Shown here in pieces: positions 26,659 to 37,722 of a DNA stretch of 64,000 nucleotides. Below the pieces are notes generated by a model. It ran no database searches, was not told the DNA's origin, and saw nothing but the letters and a program-made list of their open reading frames with translations. Both the position numbers and the translations under genes were made by a program. This DNA comes from Tractidigestivibacter montrealensis (GTDB taxonomy: Bacteria > Actinomycetota > Coriobacteriia > Coriobacteriales > Atopobiaceae). Position 1 is the stretch's first letter. Each line of letters begins with the position of its first letter. The DNA lies in the NCBI RefSeq assembly GCF_024741235.1, contig NZ_JANSKA010000005.1, positions 220,630-284,629 of the forward strand. Direction: 5' to 3'.

Positions 26659-28047
26659 TCACAGGGCGTGCTCCCCATGCAGGCACACATGGCCAAGAAG
26701 CGTGGTTCCGTCTGGGGAGACGCCCGTCACGCGCACCGGGATCACAGCGTCAACGGGAGCCGCGGCATCCAGTGTGACGTCAAAGAGGCCTCCGGAGACG
26801 CCGCGGAAGGGCGCCTGCACGCAGACGAGGTCGTCCATGCCAACCAGGCGAGACGCCTCGCGTGCACGCAGGTCACGGGCCAGCTCTCGGGCACGGGCGC
26901 TTCTCTCGGCCATGACATGAGGGTCCACCTGGTCATCCGCGGTTGCCGCCGGCGTTCCCGGACGCCGGGAGTACCTAAAGACGTGCATGCGCGAGAAGCC
27001 CATCTCGCGGCAGAACGAGAGGGACCGCTCGAACTCCTCGTCCGTCTCGCCCGGGAACCCCACGATGAGGTCCGTCCCCAGGGACGCCTGCGGCAGAAGC
27101 TCGTGAGCGCGCCCGACGGCGGCGCGGAAGAATGCCGTGTCGTAGGCGCGCGCCATGCGCCTAAGCGTTGCGTCGCAGCCAGACTGCAGGCAGATGTGCA
27201 GGAAGGGCGCAATGCGCCCGTTGGAGGCGGCCATAGTCGAGAGGAGCTCGTCCGTGACGTCGGGCGGCTCGATGGAGGAGAGCCTGATGCGCCCTACGGG
27301 CGTTGTCTTAAGGAGCCAGGCGAGAAGCCCGGGAAGCCCCACCTTGCGGCCGTCCGGCAGCTGGGAGCGATAGACGCCCAGGTTGATCCCCGTGAGCACG
27401 ACCTCGCTGGCATTGCGCTCGAGCGAGCGGAGCACGAGCTCGCGCACGCGGGCAGCGTCAACGGAGCGGGAAGCGCCTCTCGCCTTCCACACGATGCAGT
27501 AGGTGCAGCGGTTGTCGCAACCGTCCTGGATCTTGATGCCGGGGCGCGTGCGGCCGGTAGGCGTGGGGGCTGAGGCCGTCGAAGCTGGGGCGCCGCCGAG
27601 AAGCTCGCCGTCATCCCCCACGGCCAGCGCGCCGGTCCCCAGGCCCTCAAGCACAGCGGCAGGAACGCGAGACTTGTCCCGCTCGACCGTCACGTTGGGC
27701 GCGAGGGCGGAGAGCTCGTCGGCAAAGAGGTTTGCTACACAACCGGTAGCCACCACGAGCGGGGCCTGGGGCAATGACGCCGCATGGCGCACGGCCTTCC
27801 TGGCCTTTGCCTCGGCCTCAGCCGTCACGGCGCAGGTGTTAATGACCACTGCCTGGGACTCTTCCTCGGACGAGACCGCAAGGCCGGCGCGCGTGAGCTC
27901 GTCGGCGATGAGGTCCGTCTCGACACGGTTAACACGGCAGCCAAGGTTCACATAGGCGACGGATGGAACGCCGGCGTGGCTGTTATGCCCACTCCCAGCG
28001 CCAATACGTCCGCGCGGTGGCACGGAATTAGGGGACCCGGGGCTCAC
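26659..28047 (-). CDS. mtaB: tRNA methylthiotransferase MtaB
   Basis: 462 residues. N-terminal UPF0004 domain (VAYVNLGCRVNRVETDLI), radical-SAM cluster CDNRCTYC near 176, TRAM-like C terminus. Converts t6A37 to ms2t6A37 in tRNA-Lys. The GTG start overlaps the dnaJ stop by 4 bases. The LGCRVN motif (rather than LGC.KN) favours MtaB over MiaB or RimO. Confidence 0.9.
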   Translation of the reverse strand: MSPGSPNSVPPRGRIGAGSGHNSHAGVPSVAYVNLGCRVNRVETDLIADELTRAGLAVSSEEESQAVVINTCAVTAEAEAKARKAVRHAASLPQAPLVVATGCVANLFADELSALAPNVTVERDKSRVPAAVLEGLGTGALAVGDDGELLGGAPASTASAPTPTGRTRPGIKIQDGCDNRCTYCIVWKARGASRSVDAARVRELVLRSLERNASEVVLTGINLGVYRSQLPDGRKVGLPGLLAWLLKTTPVGRIRLSSIEPPDVTDELLSTMAASNGRIAPFLHICLQSGCDATLRRMARAYDTAFFRAAVGRAHELLPQASLGTDLIVGFPGETDEEFERSLSFCREMGFSRMHVFRYSRRPGTPAATADDQVDPHVMAERSARARELARDLRAREASRLVGMDDLVCVQAPFRGVSGGLFDVTLDAAAPVDAVIPVRVTGVSPDGTTLLGHVCLHGEHAL

Positions 28048-29306
28048 CTGCGACCGCCCTTGCCGCGAGAGCGCGGCTTGCGCTTTGCGTCCTTGAACGG
28101 GTTCTTGGGCGCGGTCCAGCGCTCGCCGGCGAGGTGCTCGGCCTCCTCGTCCCTGGCGGGAGAGTCACCCTCCTCCTCGGCGCGCGCGTCGCGGCCGGAG
28201 TCATTGCCCTCCTCGCCAAGCGTGCGCTCCGCGACGATGCCAGCAATGTCAAGCAGCTGGCGCTTGTCAAGGTCGGTGGGAACAACAACCTGCACCACGG
28301 CGATGAGACTGCCGCGAGAGATCATGCCCTGCCGCGGCATGCCACGGCGCTCGACCTTGATCTGCTGGCCGTACTGGCAGCCAGCGGGAATCTCGACCTT
28401 GACGCGCTCTCCCTTCATGATGCCGTCAACCGTCACCGTGGTGCCCAGGATCGCCTGGAGCGCATCCACGCGCACGGTGGTGTAGAGGTCGTCACCCTGG
28501 CGCTCGAAGCGCTCGTCCTGGGCGATCTCGATGCTCACGACAAGGTCGCCGGATGCGTCGCCACGCACGCCGGCCTCGCCCTTGCCGGCCACGCGGATGG
28601 TCTGACCCGAGTGGACGCCCGCAGGCACCTTGACCTCGACGGTCTCGCGCGAGGGGGTGCGACCCTGGCCCCCGCAAGTCTCGCAGGGCTTGTCGACGAC
28701 CTTGCCCGAACCATGGCACACGGGACAGGTGGTCTGGGTTTGCATCTGGCCAAAGATGGTGCGCTGGACCTCGATGACGCGGCCGGTGCCGTGGCAACGA
28801 TCGCAGGTGCGCTCGTGGCCGCCCTCGGCAACGCCCGTGCCACCGCAGTCGTCGCAGGGGGCAAGGCGGTCGTAGGCGAGTGTCTTGGTGACGCCTGAGG
28901 CAGCCTCGGCGAGGGTCACCGTGAGACGAATGCCCATGTCGCGACCGCGCGTGCGTGCCCCACGGGCACCCGCGCCACCAGTTGCGCCGCCACCAAAGAA
29001 CGAGTCGAAGATGTCGTTGATGCCAAAGCCCGAGCCATTGAAGATGTCGGACATGTCGACGTAGTCAGAGCCAAAGCCGGCAGGGCCGTTCTCGTCGCCA
29101 TAGCGGTCATAGTTCGCACGCTTGCGCTCGTCGGAGAGGACCGAGTAGGCCTGGTTGACCTCCTTGAACTTCTCCTCGGCGTTGGGGTCGTCTGAGACGT
29201 CGGGGTGGAGCACCCGTGCCTTCTTGAGAAATGCCCGCTTGATCGTCTTTGCGTCCGCGTCACGAGGCACGCCAAGGACCTCGTAGTAGTCCCTCTTCGA
29301 TTCCAC
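28044..29306 (-). CDS. dnaJ: Chaperone DnaJ
   Basis: About 420 residues from a GTG at 29306; another GTG at 29312 is equally possible. J domain (KRDYYEVLGVPRDADAKTI, HPD motif), a Gly-rich stretch, four CxxCxGxG zinc motifs (CDDCGGTG, CDRCHGTG, CPVCHGSG, CETCGGQG) and two peptide-binding beta domains. Normal type I DnaJ that feeds clients to DnaK. The acidic/basic tail after the last beta domain is longer than usual. No hrcA or dnaK nearby. Confidence 0.95.
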   Translation of the reverse strand: MESKRDYYEVLGVPRDADAKTIKRAFLKKARVLHPDVSDDPNAEEKFKEVNQAYSVLSDERKRANYDRYGDENGPAGFGSDYVDMSDIFNGSGFGINDIFDSFFGGGATGGAGARGARTRGRDMGIRLTVTLAEAASGVTKTLAYDRLAPCDDCGGTGVAEGGHERTCDRCHGTGRVIEVQRTIFGQMQTQTTCPVCHGSGKVVDKPCETCGGQGRTPSRETVEVKVPAGVHSGQTIRVAGKGEAGVRGDASGDLVVSIEIAQDERFERQGDDLYTTVRVDALQAILGTTVTVDGIMKGERVKVEIPAGCQYGQQIKVERRGMPRQGMISRGSLIAVVQVVVPTDLDKRQLLDIAGIVAERTLGEEGNDSGRDARAEEEGDSPARDEEAEHLAGERWTAPKNPFKDAKRKPRSRGKGGRR

Positions 29307-29450
29307 TCTCACCAAACTCCCAAAACCGCCCCGACCCCCGGGGCCAACCTGCAGACAAGGCGCCGCCATAGCGACGCGTACAAGGGTCTTGTCTACCCAA
29401 AGGCACGCCCGGCGAACGCGAGAAGCACCGGGCGCCGCGCAATGCGCGGG

Positions 29451-30566
29451 CTACCAGAGGAAGCCGTAGTACCGGACTCCGGGACCCGCAGCCGTGCATG
29501 AGAACATAGAGACCATGAGCAGGGCGATAAGGAGTCCGTTTGCGGCGCCGTTCCCCAGAGAGGCCAGGGCGTCTCTCCACCAGCGGGAGTTGGTCTTGAG
29601 CCCACCGCCACGCACAATGAACGCGACGCCAACCGCAGCAATAACGAAGATGAAGACGAGAAGCCCCGCGAGCGAGTTAGAGAGCGCCCCAAAGACGAGG
29701 AACGGCAGGTCAAAGCCAAGGACCCTGAAGCCCGAAGCCTGATATGGGTTGAGGCGCTCCTCGGGGACCACGATTCTGCAGACAAAGTCACCGGCAGCCG
29801 ACCCGTTGGTTCCGGCGTTGCCCATGCCCTTCACGCGGACGAGGTCGCCGTCGTGGGTACCGGCGGGAACGTTGACCACGACCTCGCTCGCCGTGAGCAC
29901 GCGCCCCGAGCCACCGCAGACGTCACAGGGGTCTACGACCACGCGTCCGGTGCCCTCGCACTCGGGGCACTCCATGTCCATGACGCCAAAGCCAAAGATG
30001 CCGGAGAGGTCAACGGAGATGCGGCCCGTCCCATGGCAGGTCGGACAGGTCTCGGAGTGCTCTGCCTGGACGGAGCCCTTGCCGTGGCACACCTCGCACG
30101 CGGCATAGCGCTGGTAGGTAACGCCGCGCTTGGCGCCATTCTCGGCCGTTGCGGCGTCGAGCGTGAGGTCAAAGACAACATCCGCGCCAACGCGCGGGTT
30201 GTACGAGCGCGAGCGACCGCGTGCCGAGGCGCGGCGCGTATATCCGTTGGAGCCAAAGGGGAAGCCCCAGCCAAAGGGGTCTCCCCCGCCGTAGCCGCCG
30301 GCATACGGGGATCCAGCCGATCCCGTAGCGCCGGCGAACGGGGAACCGGAGCGCATGGCGTCGTAGCGGGAGCGCTTCTCGGGATCAGAGAGAACGGCGT
30401 AGGCCTCAGAGACCTCCTTGAACTTCTCCTCCGCATCCGGCGCCTTGTTGACGTCCGGGTGAAGCTTGCGCGCCTTCTGCTGAAAGGCCTTGCGGATGTC
30501 CTCAGTGGAGGCGCCCTTTTCGACGCCGAGAATGGCGTAGTAGTCCTTGTCGTTCATCGAAGCCAT
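29451..30566 (-). CDS. Membrane-anchored DnaJ-like protein
   Basis: 371 residues from the ATG at 30566 (AGGAGA six bases upstream). Complete J domain ([16 protein letters not shown] intact) and four zinc motifs ([32 protein letters not shown]). Only the start of the first beta domain is present ([21 protein letters not shown]...). The rest is replaced by two hydrophobic segments, [22 protein letters not shown] and a second near the C terminus ([13 protein letters not shown]). It should recruit DnaK to the membrane. It lies 144 bases upstream of the ordinary dnaJ on the same strand. Confidence 0.85.
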   Translation of the reverse strand: MASMNDKDYYAILGVEKGASTEDIRKAFQQKARKLHPDVNKAPDAEEKFKEVSEAYAVLSDPEKRSRYDAMRSGSPFAGATGSAGSPYAGGYGGGDPFGWGFPFGSNGYTRRASARGRSRSYNPRVGADVVFDLTLDAATAENGAKRGVTYQRYAACEVCHGKGSVQAEHSETCPTCHGTGRISVDLSGIFGFGVMDMECPECEGTGRVVVDPCDVCGGSGRVLTASEVVVNVPAGTHDGDLVRVKGMGNAGTNGSAAGDFVCRIVVPEERLNPYQASGFRVLGFDLPFLVFGALSNSLAGLLVFIFVIAAVGVAFIVRGGGLKTNSRWWRDALASLGNGAANGLLIALLMVSMFSCTAAGPGVRYYGFLW

Positions 30567-30682
30567 GCGAAGTCTCCTGCCGATGCTTGGGGCGGGCCCT
30601 CCATGGGTCCGACTTCGCACGATTGTAGCCGGAAGGCATTGATTCTATACCTGGTGCCTTCCAGCCCAACGCATTTACCACG

Positions 30683-30711
30683 TGAGACAAAGGGACAGTC
30701 CCTTTGTCTCA
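30683..30711. repeat. Dispersed palindrome, copy 2
   Basis: TGAGACAAAGGGAC, one base, then GTCCCTTTGTCTCA: 14-bp arms. One base separates it from the stop codon of the dCMP deaminase gene (minus strand). Same element as at 24652 and 50488. Confidence 0.92.
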
Positions 30712-30712
30712 T

Positions 30713-31201
30713 CTACCTCCGCGAAGCGGCCGAGAGGTCGATGCCGATGGGGCGGTACGTCACGCCACACTCGTCGAGGACGTGCTTGGAGATGAGGTTG
30801 TCCTCGGTGCCTTCGTACTTGTCGTCCAGGTAGACGACCTCGCCGATGCCCACCTGAACAAGGGTCTTCGCGCACTCGTGGCACGGGAAGAGGGTCACGT
30901 AGACGGTGGCATGAGCCATGTCCTTGAGCGAGCCGCGGTAGTTGAGAATAGCGTTGGCCTCGGCATGGATGACGTAGCTGTGCTTGTCGTGGAGAGGGTC
31001 GTTCGAGGTGCCCCAGGGGAAGTCCGCGTCGGCAAGGGCGGATGGCGTGCCGTTGTAGCCCACGGAAAGGATCCTGTGGTTGGTGTCGGCGATGCAGGCT
31101 CCCACCTGCGTGTTGGGGTCCTTGCTCCTCAGGCTTGCCGCAATGGCAATTCGCATAAAGAACTCATCCCACGAGATGACATCGGTGCGCTCACCAGCCA
31201 T
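30713..31201 (-). CDS. dCMP deaminase family protein
   Basis: 162 residues with the zinc motifs HAEAN (about 78-82) and PCHECAK. An SVGYNGTPSALA segment and an insertion with HDKH match the ComEB/dCMP deaminase subgroup. Converts dCMP to dUMP for thymidylate synthesis. AAGGGGAG precedes the ATG at 31201. Confidence 0.92.
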   Translation of the reverse strand: MAGERTDVISWDEFFMRIAIAASLRSKDPNTQVGACIADTNHRILSVGYNGTPSALADADFPWGTSNDPLHDKHSYVIHAEANAILNYRGSLKDMAHATVYVTLFPCHECAKTLVQVGIGEVVYLDDKYEGTEDNLISKHVLDECGVTYRPIGIDLSAASRR

Positions 31202-31289
31202 GTTCTCCCCTTCCTGACCCGTCTCCCGCTGAGGCGCATGTCTGCGCAGCTGCAGCTAGCATGCCGCGCGCGCCGCAACAAATCAAGGG

Positions 31290-32570
31290 TTATGCGCTGC
31301 GCCTTGTGAGCGTCTCGGTGTCGCCAGCGAGGTCCCACAGTTCTCCGTACAGCTCGTTGCCAAGGAGCCATCCCCGCTGGGTAGGAGTAAGCGCATCGCT
31401 GAGGAAGCCCTCACGCACCAGTCGGTTGAGCGTCTTATCGACAGATTCGCCGAGAAGATCGTGCGTATAGGCGACAAGGCCTGCGTCAAGCCCGCAGGCA
31501 AGACGCGCGCCCAACATCAAATCCTCGGCGGCCGCCTGGCGCTCGGTCAGGAACTCCTCCTCGAAAGTGAGGGACGAGAGCCGTCCATTCGCCGCAATCT
31601 GGTCTCGGCCGGAAACAACCCTAAGACGGGCGCGAGTCATACCCTCTGGTAGAGGTCCAAGCTGAGGGCAAGCCTCAAGAAGCCTCTTGTAACCCTCGGC
31701 GGTAAGCATCGATGCGGCACCTGTTCCCAACCCAAGGTATGGCCGTCCGGTCCAGTACATCTTGTTGTGGCTGCATTCCTTCTCGGGCAAGCGAGCGTAG
31801 CTCGCTACCTCGTACCTGCGATAACCACAATCCTCAAGTACGGATTGAGCCTGCTCCATCCGCGCCGCTTGCGTATCTGAAGAGTTCCATGAGGGTTGCT
31901 CGTCGCCTACTTTCTGCGCAAGCGCCGTGCCGTCCTCGATCTGGAGGGGATAGACGCTCACGTGGCCCACACCGAGCGAGGCCACACCCTCGAGCGTTGC
32001 CTGCCACGAGTCGGACGTCTGAAGAGGAATGGCGCACATGAGGTCGCACGAGACGTCCAAGCCGCCCCCGACTGCCGCAGCGACCCGCTCCCGTGCACGC
32101 TCGGCATCATGTAGCCTGTCAAGCTCGCCAAGCTCGGAATCGCACAAACTTTGCACGCCAATGGAAAGCCTCGTGCACCCAGCTGCGGCAACTTCACGCA
32201 GCACGTTGTCAGACAGCGAATCCGGATTTGCCTCGCACGTGAGCTCGCGAATCCCCGGCGCACACTCCATGACGCAGCGAACGAGGCCCCCCAGCGCCTC
32301 CCCCAGAAGCGTAGGCGTGCCACCTCCAACGTATGCCGTCTCGCATCCATCGAGAAGCCCAAGGTGCGATACCTGCTCCACCTGCCTCTCCAGCGCCTCG
32401 GCATAGCGTCTGGGCAGCACGTCCCCACGAGTGGTGGCCCAGGAGGCAAAGTCACAGTACGCGCACTTCCTGGCACAGAAGGGAACATGCAGGTACAGGG
32501 CATCGATTCCAGCGGAAGACAGGCGCTCCCGCCAGGCGCGTCCACTCCCAATCGCGATGCTACTCGGCAT
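31290..32570 (-). CDS. hemW: HemW-like radical SAM protein
   Basis: 426 residues from the ATG at 32570. Cluster cysteines CARKCAYC at 32-39, VGGGTPTLL, CEANPDSL and the HemN C-terminal SHNKMYW segment are present. HemW is thought to be a heme chaperone rather than coproporphyrinogen oxidase, though annotations mix the two. The start is 11 bases inside the dus gene; lepA-dus-hemW form one unit. Confidence 0.9.
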   Translation of the reverse strand: MPSSIAIGSGRAWRERLSSAGIDALYLHVPFCARKCAYCDFASWATTRGDVLPRRYAEALERQVEQVSHLGLLDGCETAYVGGGTPTLLGEALGGLVRCVMECAPGIRELTCEANPDSLSDNVLREVAAAGCTRLSIGVQSLCDSELGELDRLHDAERARERVAAAVGGGLDVSCDLMCAIPLQTSDSWQATLEGVASLGVGHVSVYPLQIEDGTALAQKVGDEQPSWNSSDTQAARMEQAQSVLEDCGYRRYEVASYARLPEKECSHNKMYWTGRPYLGLGTGAASMLTAEGYKRLLEACPQLGPLPEGMTRARLRVVSGRDQIAANGRLSSLTFEEEFLTERQAAAEDLMLGARLACGLDAGLVAYTHDLLGESVDKTLNRLVREGFLSDALTPTQRGWLLGNELYGELWDLAGDTETLTRRSA

Positions 32571-33620
32571 CGCCAAGCATCCGCTCTGCCTCATCGGCCA
32601 CGGCAAGGTAATCCTCAAGGGAAAGGCAGGTGACAGCCATGCCACGCAGACGGGCGGCCTCCGGAATACCGCGCAGGTACCACCCCGCAAGGCTTCGGGC
32701 TCGCTTGAGGTTGGCACCCGTTGCCGCGAGCAACCTCACGTGGCAACGGAATGCGGCAATCTTCTCATGTGCATCATGCGGCTCGGGCTTCTCCCCCAAG
32801 CACAGGGCGGCCGCATCCCGGAAGATCCAGGGGTTCCCATAGCTCCCGCGGGCGATCATGACGGCCGAGGCGCCTGTCTCTGCAAGCATGCGAGCCGCCG
32901 CCTGGGCAGACGAGACGTCGCCAGACCCAATGACCGGCACGCTTACCGCCTTGGCCACGCGGCTCACGCACCCCCAGTCCGCCTCGCCGTGATAGAGCTG
33001 GTTGGCAAAGCGCCCATGAACGGCAATTGCAGAGGCGCCCGCAGCCTCCATGGCTCGGGCAAACTCCGGCGCGACCTCCTCGCCCATGCGCCTGCCGCGA
33101 CGGATCTTCACCGTCACCGGCACCTGGGCGCCAGAGCCCTCGATGCACGCCCGCACGAGCGATGCCGCAAGCTCGGGGTTGTCGAGCAGCGCAGAACCCT
33201 CCCCCTTCTTGGTCACCTTGGGGACGGGGCACGCCATGTTGATGTCGATGAGGGCGAGACGGTCCCTCAGGCGCTCAAACACGCTGGCCGCCGCCTCACG
33301 GAAGAGCTCGGGCTTGGAGCCAAACAGCTGAACGGCGATGTCAGGCTCTGTCTCTGCCGGATCGACAAGCTCCCAGGTCTTTTCGCCACCGTAGTGAAGA
33401 CCGGCGCAGGAGACCATCTCGGTGTAGGCAAGGGCCGCACCGCCCGCACGGGCCATGGTACGGTACGCGGCGTCAGAGACGCCCGCCATAGGAGCCATGA
33501 GAAAACGCTCAACATTAAACCTCGACTTGAGGTTAAGTCTATCTGTTTGTGCAGGCAGAGACGTTGGGGCAGCAAGCAAGCCCGCTGCTGGACCCCACTG
33601 AGCAAGAACTTGGGCTGGCG

Positions 33621-33624
<4 letters not shown>
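32560..33624 (-). CDS. dus: tRNA-dihydrouridine synthase
   Basis: 354 residues from the ATG at 33624, which overlaps the lepA stop as ATGA. FMN TIM barrel: [18 protein letters not shown], catalytic Cys in [23 protein letters not shown]. Reduces specific uridines in tRNA D-loops. It looks DusB-like, but subgroup is uncertain. Confidence 0.93.
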
Positions 33625-35432
<1,808 letters not shown>

Positions 35433-35521
35433 GCGAGACATCATAGCGCATGGGCCGTGCGTCTTGCCTGCGTCGATGCGTATCATGAAAGCTAAATCCC
35501 GCGGTATGAGAGGGGGCAACT

Positions 35522-36253
35522 TTGGACGCAAGTGAGAAGTGCACTCCTGATTTCGAGCGGCTATTGTCTGAGGCAGGTCTATCCGAGCGTGAGGCAGAAG
35601 CTTTACGTACCGTTGCCCAAGGACTGACTGCTGAGGAGGCAGGGCAGCTCATGGGGGTGACCCCCTCGACCGTTGGCACCTACCGACAGCGCGGATACAA
35701 AAAACTTGGTGTCTCCACGCGATCAGAATTCTTGAGTATTCCACAGGCGAGGGCCGAGGCGGCCTCGGCCGCACGGAATGCCGATGCGGCAAATACTGCC
35801 AACAACACACTAGCCCCTGATTGCTCAAGTGCAGCGATTTCGCACAGCAGGAAGAACGCATGCGCCACAAGAAAGATTGTCCTCGCAACGCTTGCGTGCT
35901 TGGCATTATCGTTGATCGCACTATTGCTTTTGCCAGCCCATTCCTTCGAGGATAAAGGCTACCTAGATTCCCCCTCCGGAACCATCTCCACAGACTATGG
36001 CGACCTCCCAAATGTGGTTGGCATGCGCGCGGACGCAGCAGCTTCTGAGGTCGCTCAGGCGGGCTTTTGTCCCTTATTTGAAGCGCAGACATCCGAGTTA
36101 CCTTCGGGCAAGGTCCTCGAAATCAAGAATGTGAAAAGCGCGGCGGGACTTGGGGCGGGCGTCTCCGCCTTCTCCTGGGGAGAGGGCTGCACTTCCGGCT
36201 ACAACTTGAAGGGCGGCTGGAAGGCAAGCGTGGTATTAGTGGTAGCGACCTAA
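35522..36253 (+). CDS. LuxR-type HTH / transmembrane / PASTA-like protein
   Basis: 243 residues from a TTG at 35522 with GAGGGGG upstream. Residues about 18-70 are a GerE/LuxR HTH ([37 protein letters not shown]). An Ala/Asn-rich linker leads to one membrane helix (about 118-138). Outside, residues about 161-200 ([20 protein letters not shown] then LPSGKVLE) match the PASTA pattern of wall-sensing proteins such as PknB. This order suggests a one-component membrane-bound regulator that reads the cell wall. I know no named family with it. Two further genes follow on the same strand. Confidence 0.7.
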   Translation: MDASEKCTPDFERLLSEAGLSEREAEALRTVAQGLTAEEAGQLMGVTPSTVGTYRQRGYKKLGVSTRSEFLSIPQARAEAASAARNADAANTANNTLAPDCSSAAISHSRKNACATRKIVLATLACLALSLIALLLLPAHSFEDKGYLDSPSGTISTDYGDLPNVVGMRADAAASEVAQAGFCPLFEAQTSELPSGKVLEIKNVKSAAGLGAGVSAFSWGEGCTSGYNLKGGWKASVVLVVAT

Positions 36254-36396
36254 CCGCTCATCCAGTCAAACGCCCCGTCTGCGAGCCAATCTATGTAGCA
36301 TCTTTCGCTTGTGACAGATTTGCCACAACCTAATTCGCTACTTTGTAGCCGCAACGCGTTGCACAGCAGCAATGATTACTACGAAGGGATGGGCCT
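36254..36396 (+). promoter_or_regulatory. Spacer with perfect palindrome before the secreted protein gene
   Basis: 143 bases. It contains GCAACGCGTTGC (36351-36362), a perfect 12-base palindrome 35 bases before the next ATG, and TTGTGA...TAATTC at 36309-36336 as a poor promoter-like pair. The palindrome may be an operator; the upstream HTH protein is the obvious candidate to bind it, but this is inference. Confidence 0.3.
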
Positions 36397-36963
36397 ATGC
36401 TTGATTTCGAAAGTACAAATGTATCGCGGAGAGAGCTGATCGCTATCGCAGCGAGTGCATTTGCACTGGCGACAATTTCGCCCAACGTAGCAAGAGCAGA
36501 GGAGGCTGGCGCCTCGGATGCATTATTGATTCCAGGAAGTGAGGAGGCTCGTTGTCGGTGGGAAGGGGCCGTCAGGCGAGCGGCACTTCAAGGTGAGCCT
36601 GTATATTATGGCCTCGAAGATGAGGCACAACGGGTATTTCCCGGTGCATCTCGAGCCATTGGATCTCAGCGTACCGTAAGCGCTTCAAAGAACCTGATGA
36701 TTGCAGGTCTACCGAACACCATTATCATTTCCGCAAATTATGGGGTAACTTCGGCAGGGAAGATATCACCATTTAACTGGACTGCTATCTATATCTCGGC
36801 TGGCAGAATTATTAGCTCAAACTACAATCGGGCAATACTTGATGGCGGAAGAACGAATGCCATCTATTATCACGCAGAAATGCGCGACGTAGCTGATATC
36901 TCAACCTATGTTGGAGATTTCTACTGTGAGTTTTACGCTTCGTTCACCGGGCATTTTTACTAA
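36397..36963 (+). CDS. Secreted protein of unknown function
   Basis: 188 residues. N terminus has a twin-Arg-like start (VSRREL) and a hydrophobic core to about 30, with a probable cleavage after VARA (about 34). The mature part has no recognised domain; it is rich in aromatic and small residues with no cysteine pair, and ends FYASFTGHFY. AAGGGATGGG precedes the ATG. Codon and base use look more AT-rich than the neighbouring housekeeping genes, which hints at transfer. It lies between the HTH-TM-PASTA gene and a small membrane peptide gene. Confidence 0.65.
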   Translation: MLDFESTNVSRRELIAIAASAFALATISPNVARAEEAGASDALLIPGSEEARCRWEGAVRRAALQGEPVYYGLEDEAQRVFPGASRAIGSQRTVSASKNLMIAGLPNTIIISANYGVTSAGKISPFNWTAIYISAGRIISSNYNRAILDGGRTNAIYYHAEMRDVADISTYVGDFYCEFYASFTGHFY

Positions 36964-36984
36964 GAGCAATCGAGGCGAGTGGCC

Positions 36985-37110
36985 ATGGTATACGGGCTTG
37001 GATTTCCTGGGCTTATCATCACGTATCTCGTGACATATGCACCGGTGCTTATATGCATTGTTGTTGCTGTCATGGCAATTGCATTGCTGCTAAGAAATAG
37101 GCGCCACTAG
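36985..37110 (+). CDS. Small membrane peptide
   Basis: 41 residues from the ATG at 36985, starting MVYGLGFPGLIITYL and ending LLRNRRH. One membrane helix covers about residues 8-35, followed by a basic tail. CGAGG lies nine bases before the ATG; a GTG at 36979 is possible. It begins 21 bases after the secreted protein gene and is probably co-transcribed. No family recognised. Confidence 0.5.
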   Translation: MVYGLGFPGLIITYLVTYAPVLICIVVAVMAIALLLRNRRH

Positions 37111-37236
37111 TCCCTAACGACTAACATCCTGAGGTAGATTCGCGCTCTTCTCGCGAGAACTTGTGAAAATTACTCGATGAACACTCGAAGCCAGCACATC
37201 GTGGCAAATAGAGGGTTCCATGAGCGTTTGCTCTGC

Positions 37237-37242
37237 TATACT
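37237..37242 (+). promoter_or_regulatory. Candidate -10 box for rpsT
   Basis: TATACT about 100 bases upstream of the rpsT start, in the 233-base gap after the small peptide gene. No strong -35 box. Nothing else recognisable in 37111-37343. Confidence 0.35.
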
Positions 37243-37343
37243 TCTCTAGTTGACCTCGCCGTGTCTGGTGCGGAACCCCCACTTCCCACCTACCTAGTTC
37301 TTAAGAGGCCTCTAGGAACAAGATTTTTGAAAGGATCCGCACC

Positions 37344-37607
37344 GTGGCAAACATCAAGTCTCAGAAGAAGCGCATCATCACCGCCGAGAAGGCCCGTATG
37401 CGTAACAGGGCTGTCCGCTCCGAGCTGAAGACCTACGTCAAGAAGGTTCACGCCGCCGTCGAGGCTGGCGACATCGATGCCGCCCAGGCTGCCGCAAACG
37501 CCGCCTGCAAGAAGCTCGACAGGGCTGCTGCCAAGGGCATCATCCACAAGAACCAGGCCGCCGACCGCAAGTCCGGCGTCCAGAAGCTCGTCAACTCCAT
37601 GAAGTAG
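37344..37607 (+). CDS. rpsT: 30S ribosomal protein S20
   Basis: 87 residues from a GTG at 37344 with GAAAGGA upstream. MANIKSQKKRIITAEKARMRN is the conserved start, and the LDRAAAKGIIHKNQAADRKS segment is the conserved end. Binds the bottom of 16S helix 44. Confidence 0.98.
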   Translation: MANIKSQKKRIITAEKARMRNRAVRSELKTYVKKVHAAVEAGDIDAAQAAANAACKKLDRAAAKGIIHKNQAADRKSGVQKLVNSMK

Positions 37608-37640
37608 AGTTCCCTCTCTCTGAGATGAACTGAACTTTGG

Positions 37641-37670
37641 GAGCCCGGCCGAAAGCCGGGCTCTTTCTTT
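37641..37670 (+). terminator. Rho-independent terminator of rpsT
   Basis: 9-bp stem GAGCCCGGC / GCCGGGCTC with a CGAAA loop, then TTTCTTT. Confidence 0.92.
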
Positions 37671-37722
37671 CTCTTCTTGTGAGAAGAGCAGGTCGTTCGG
37701 CTGGCCCCACCCCGGAGTGTCT

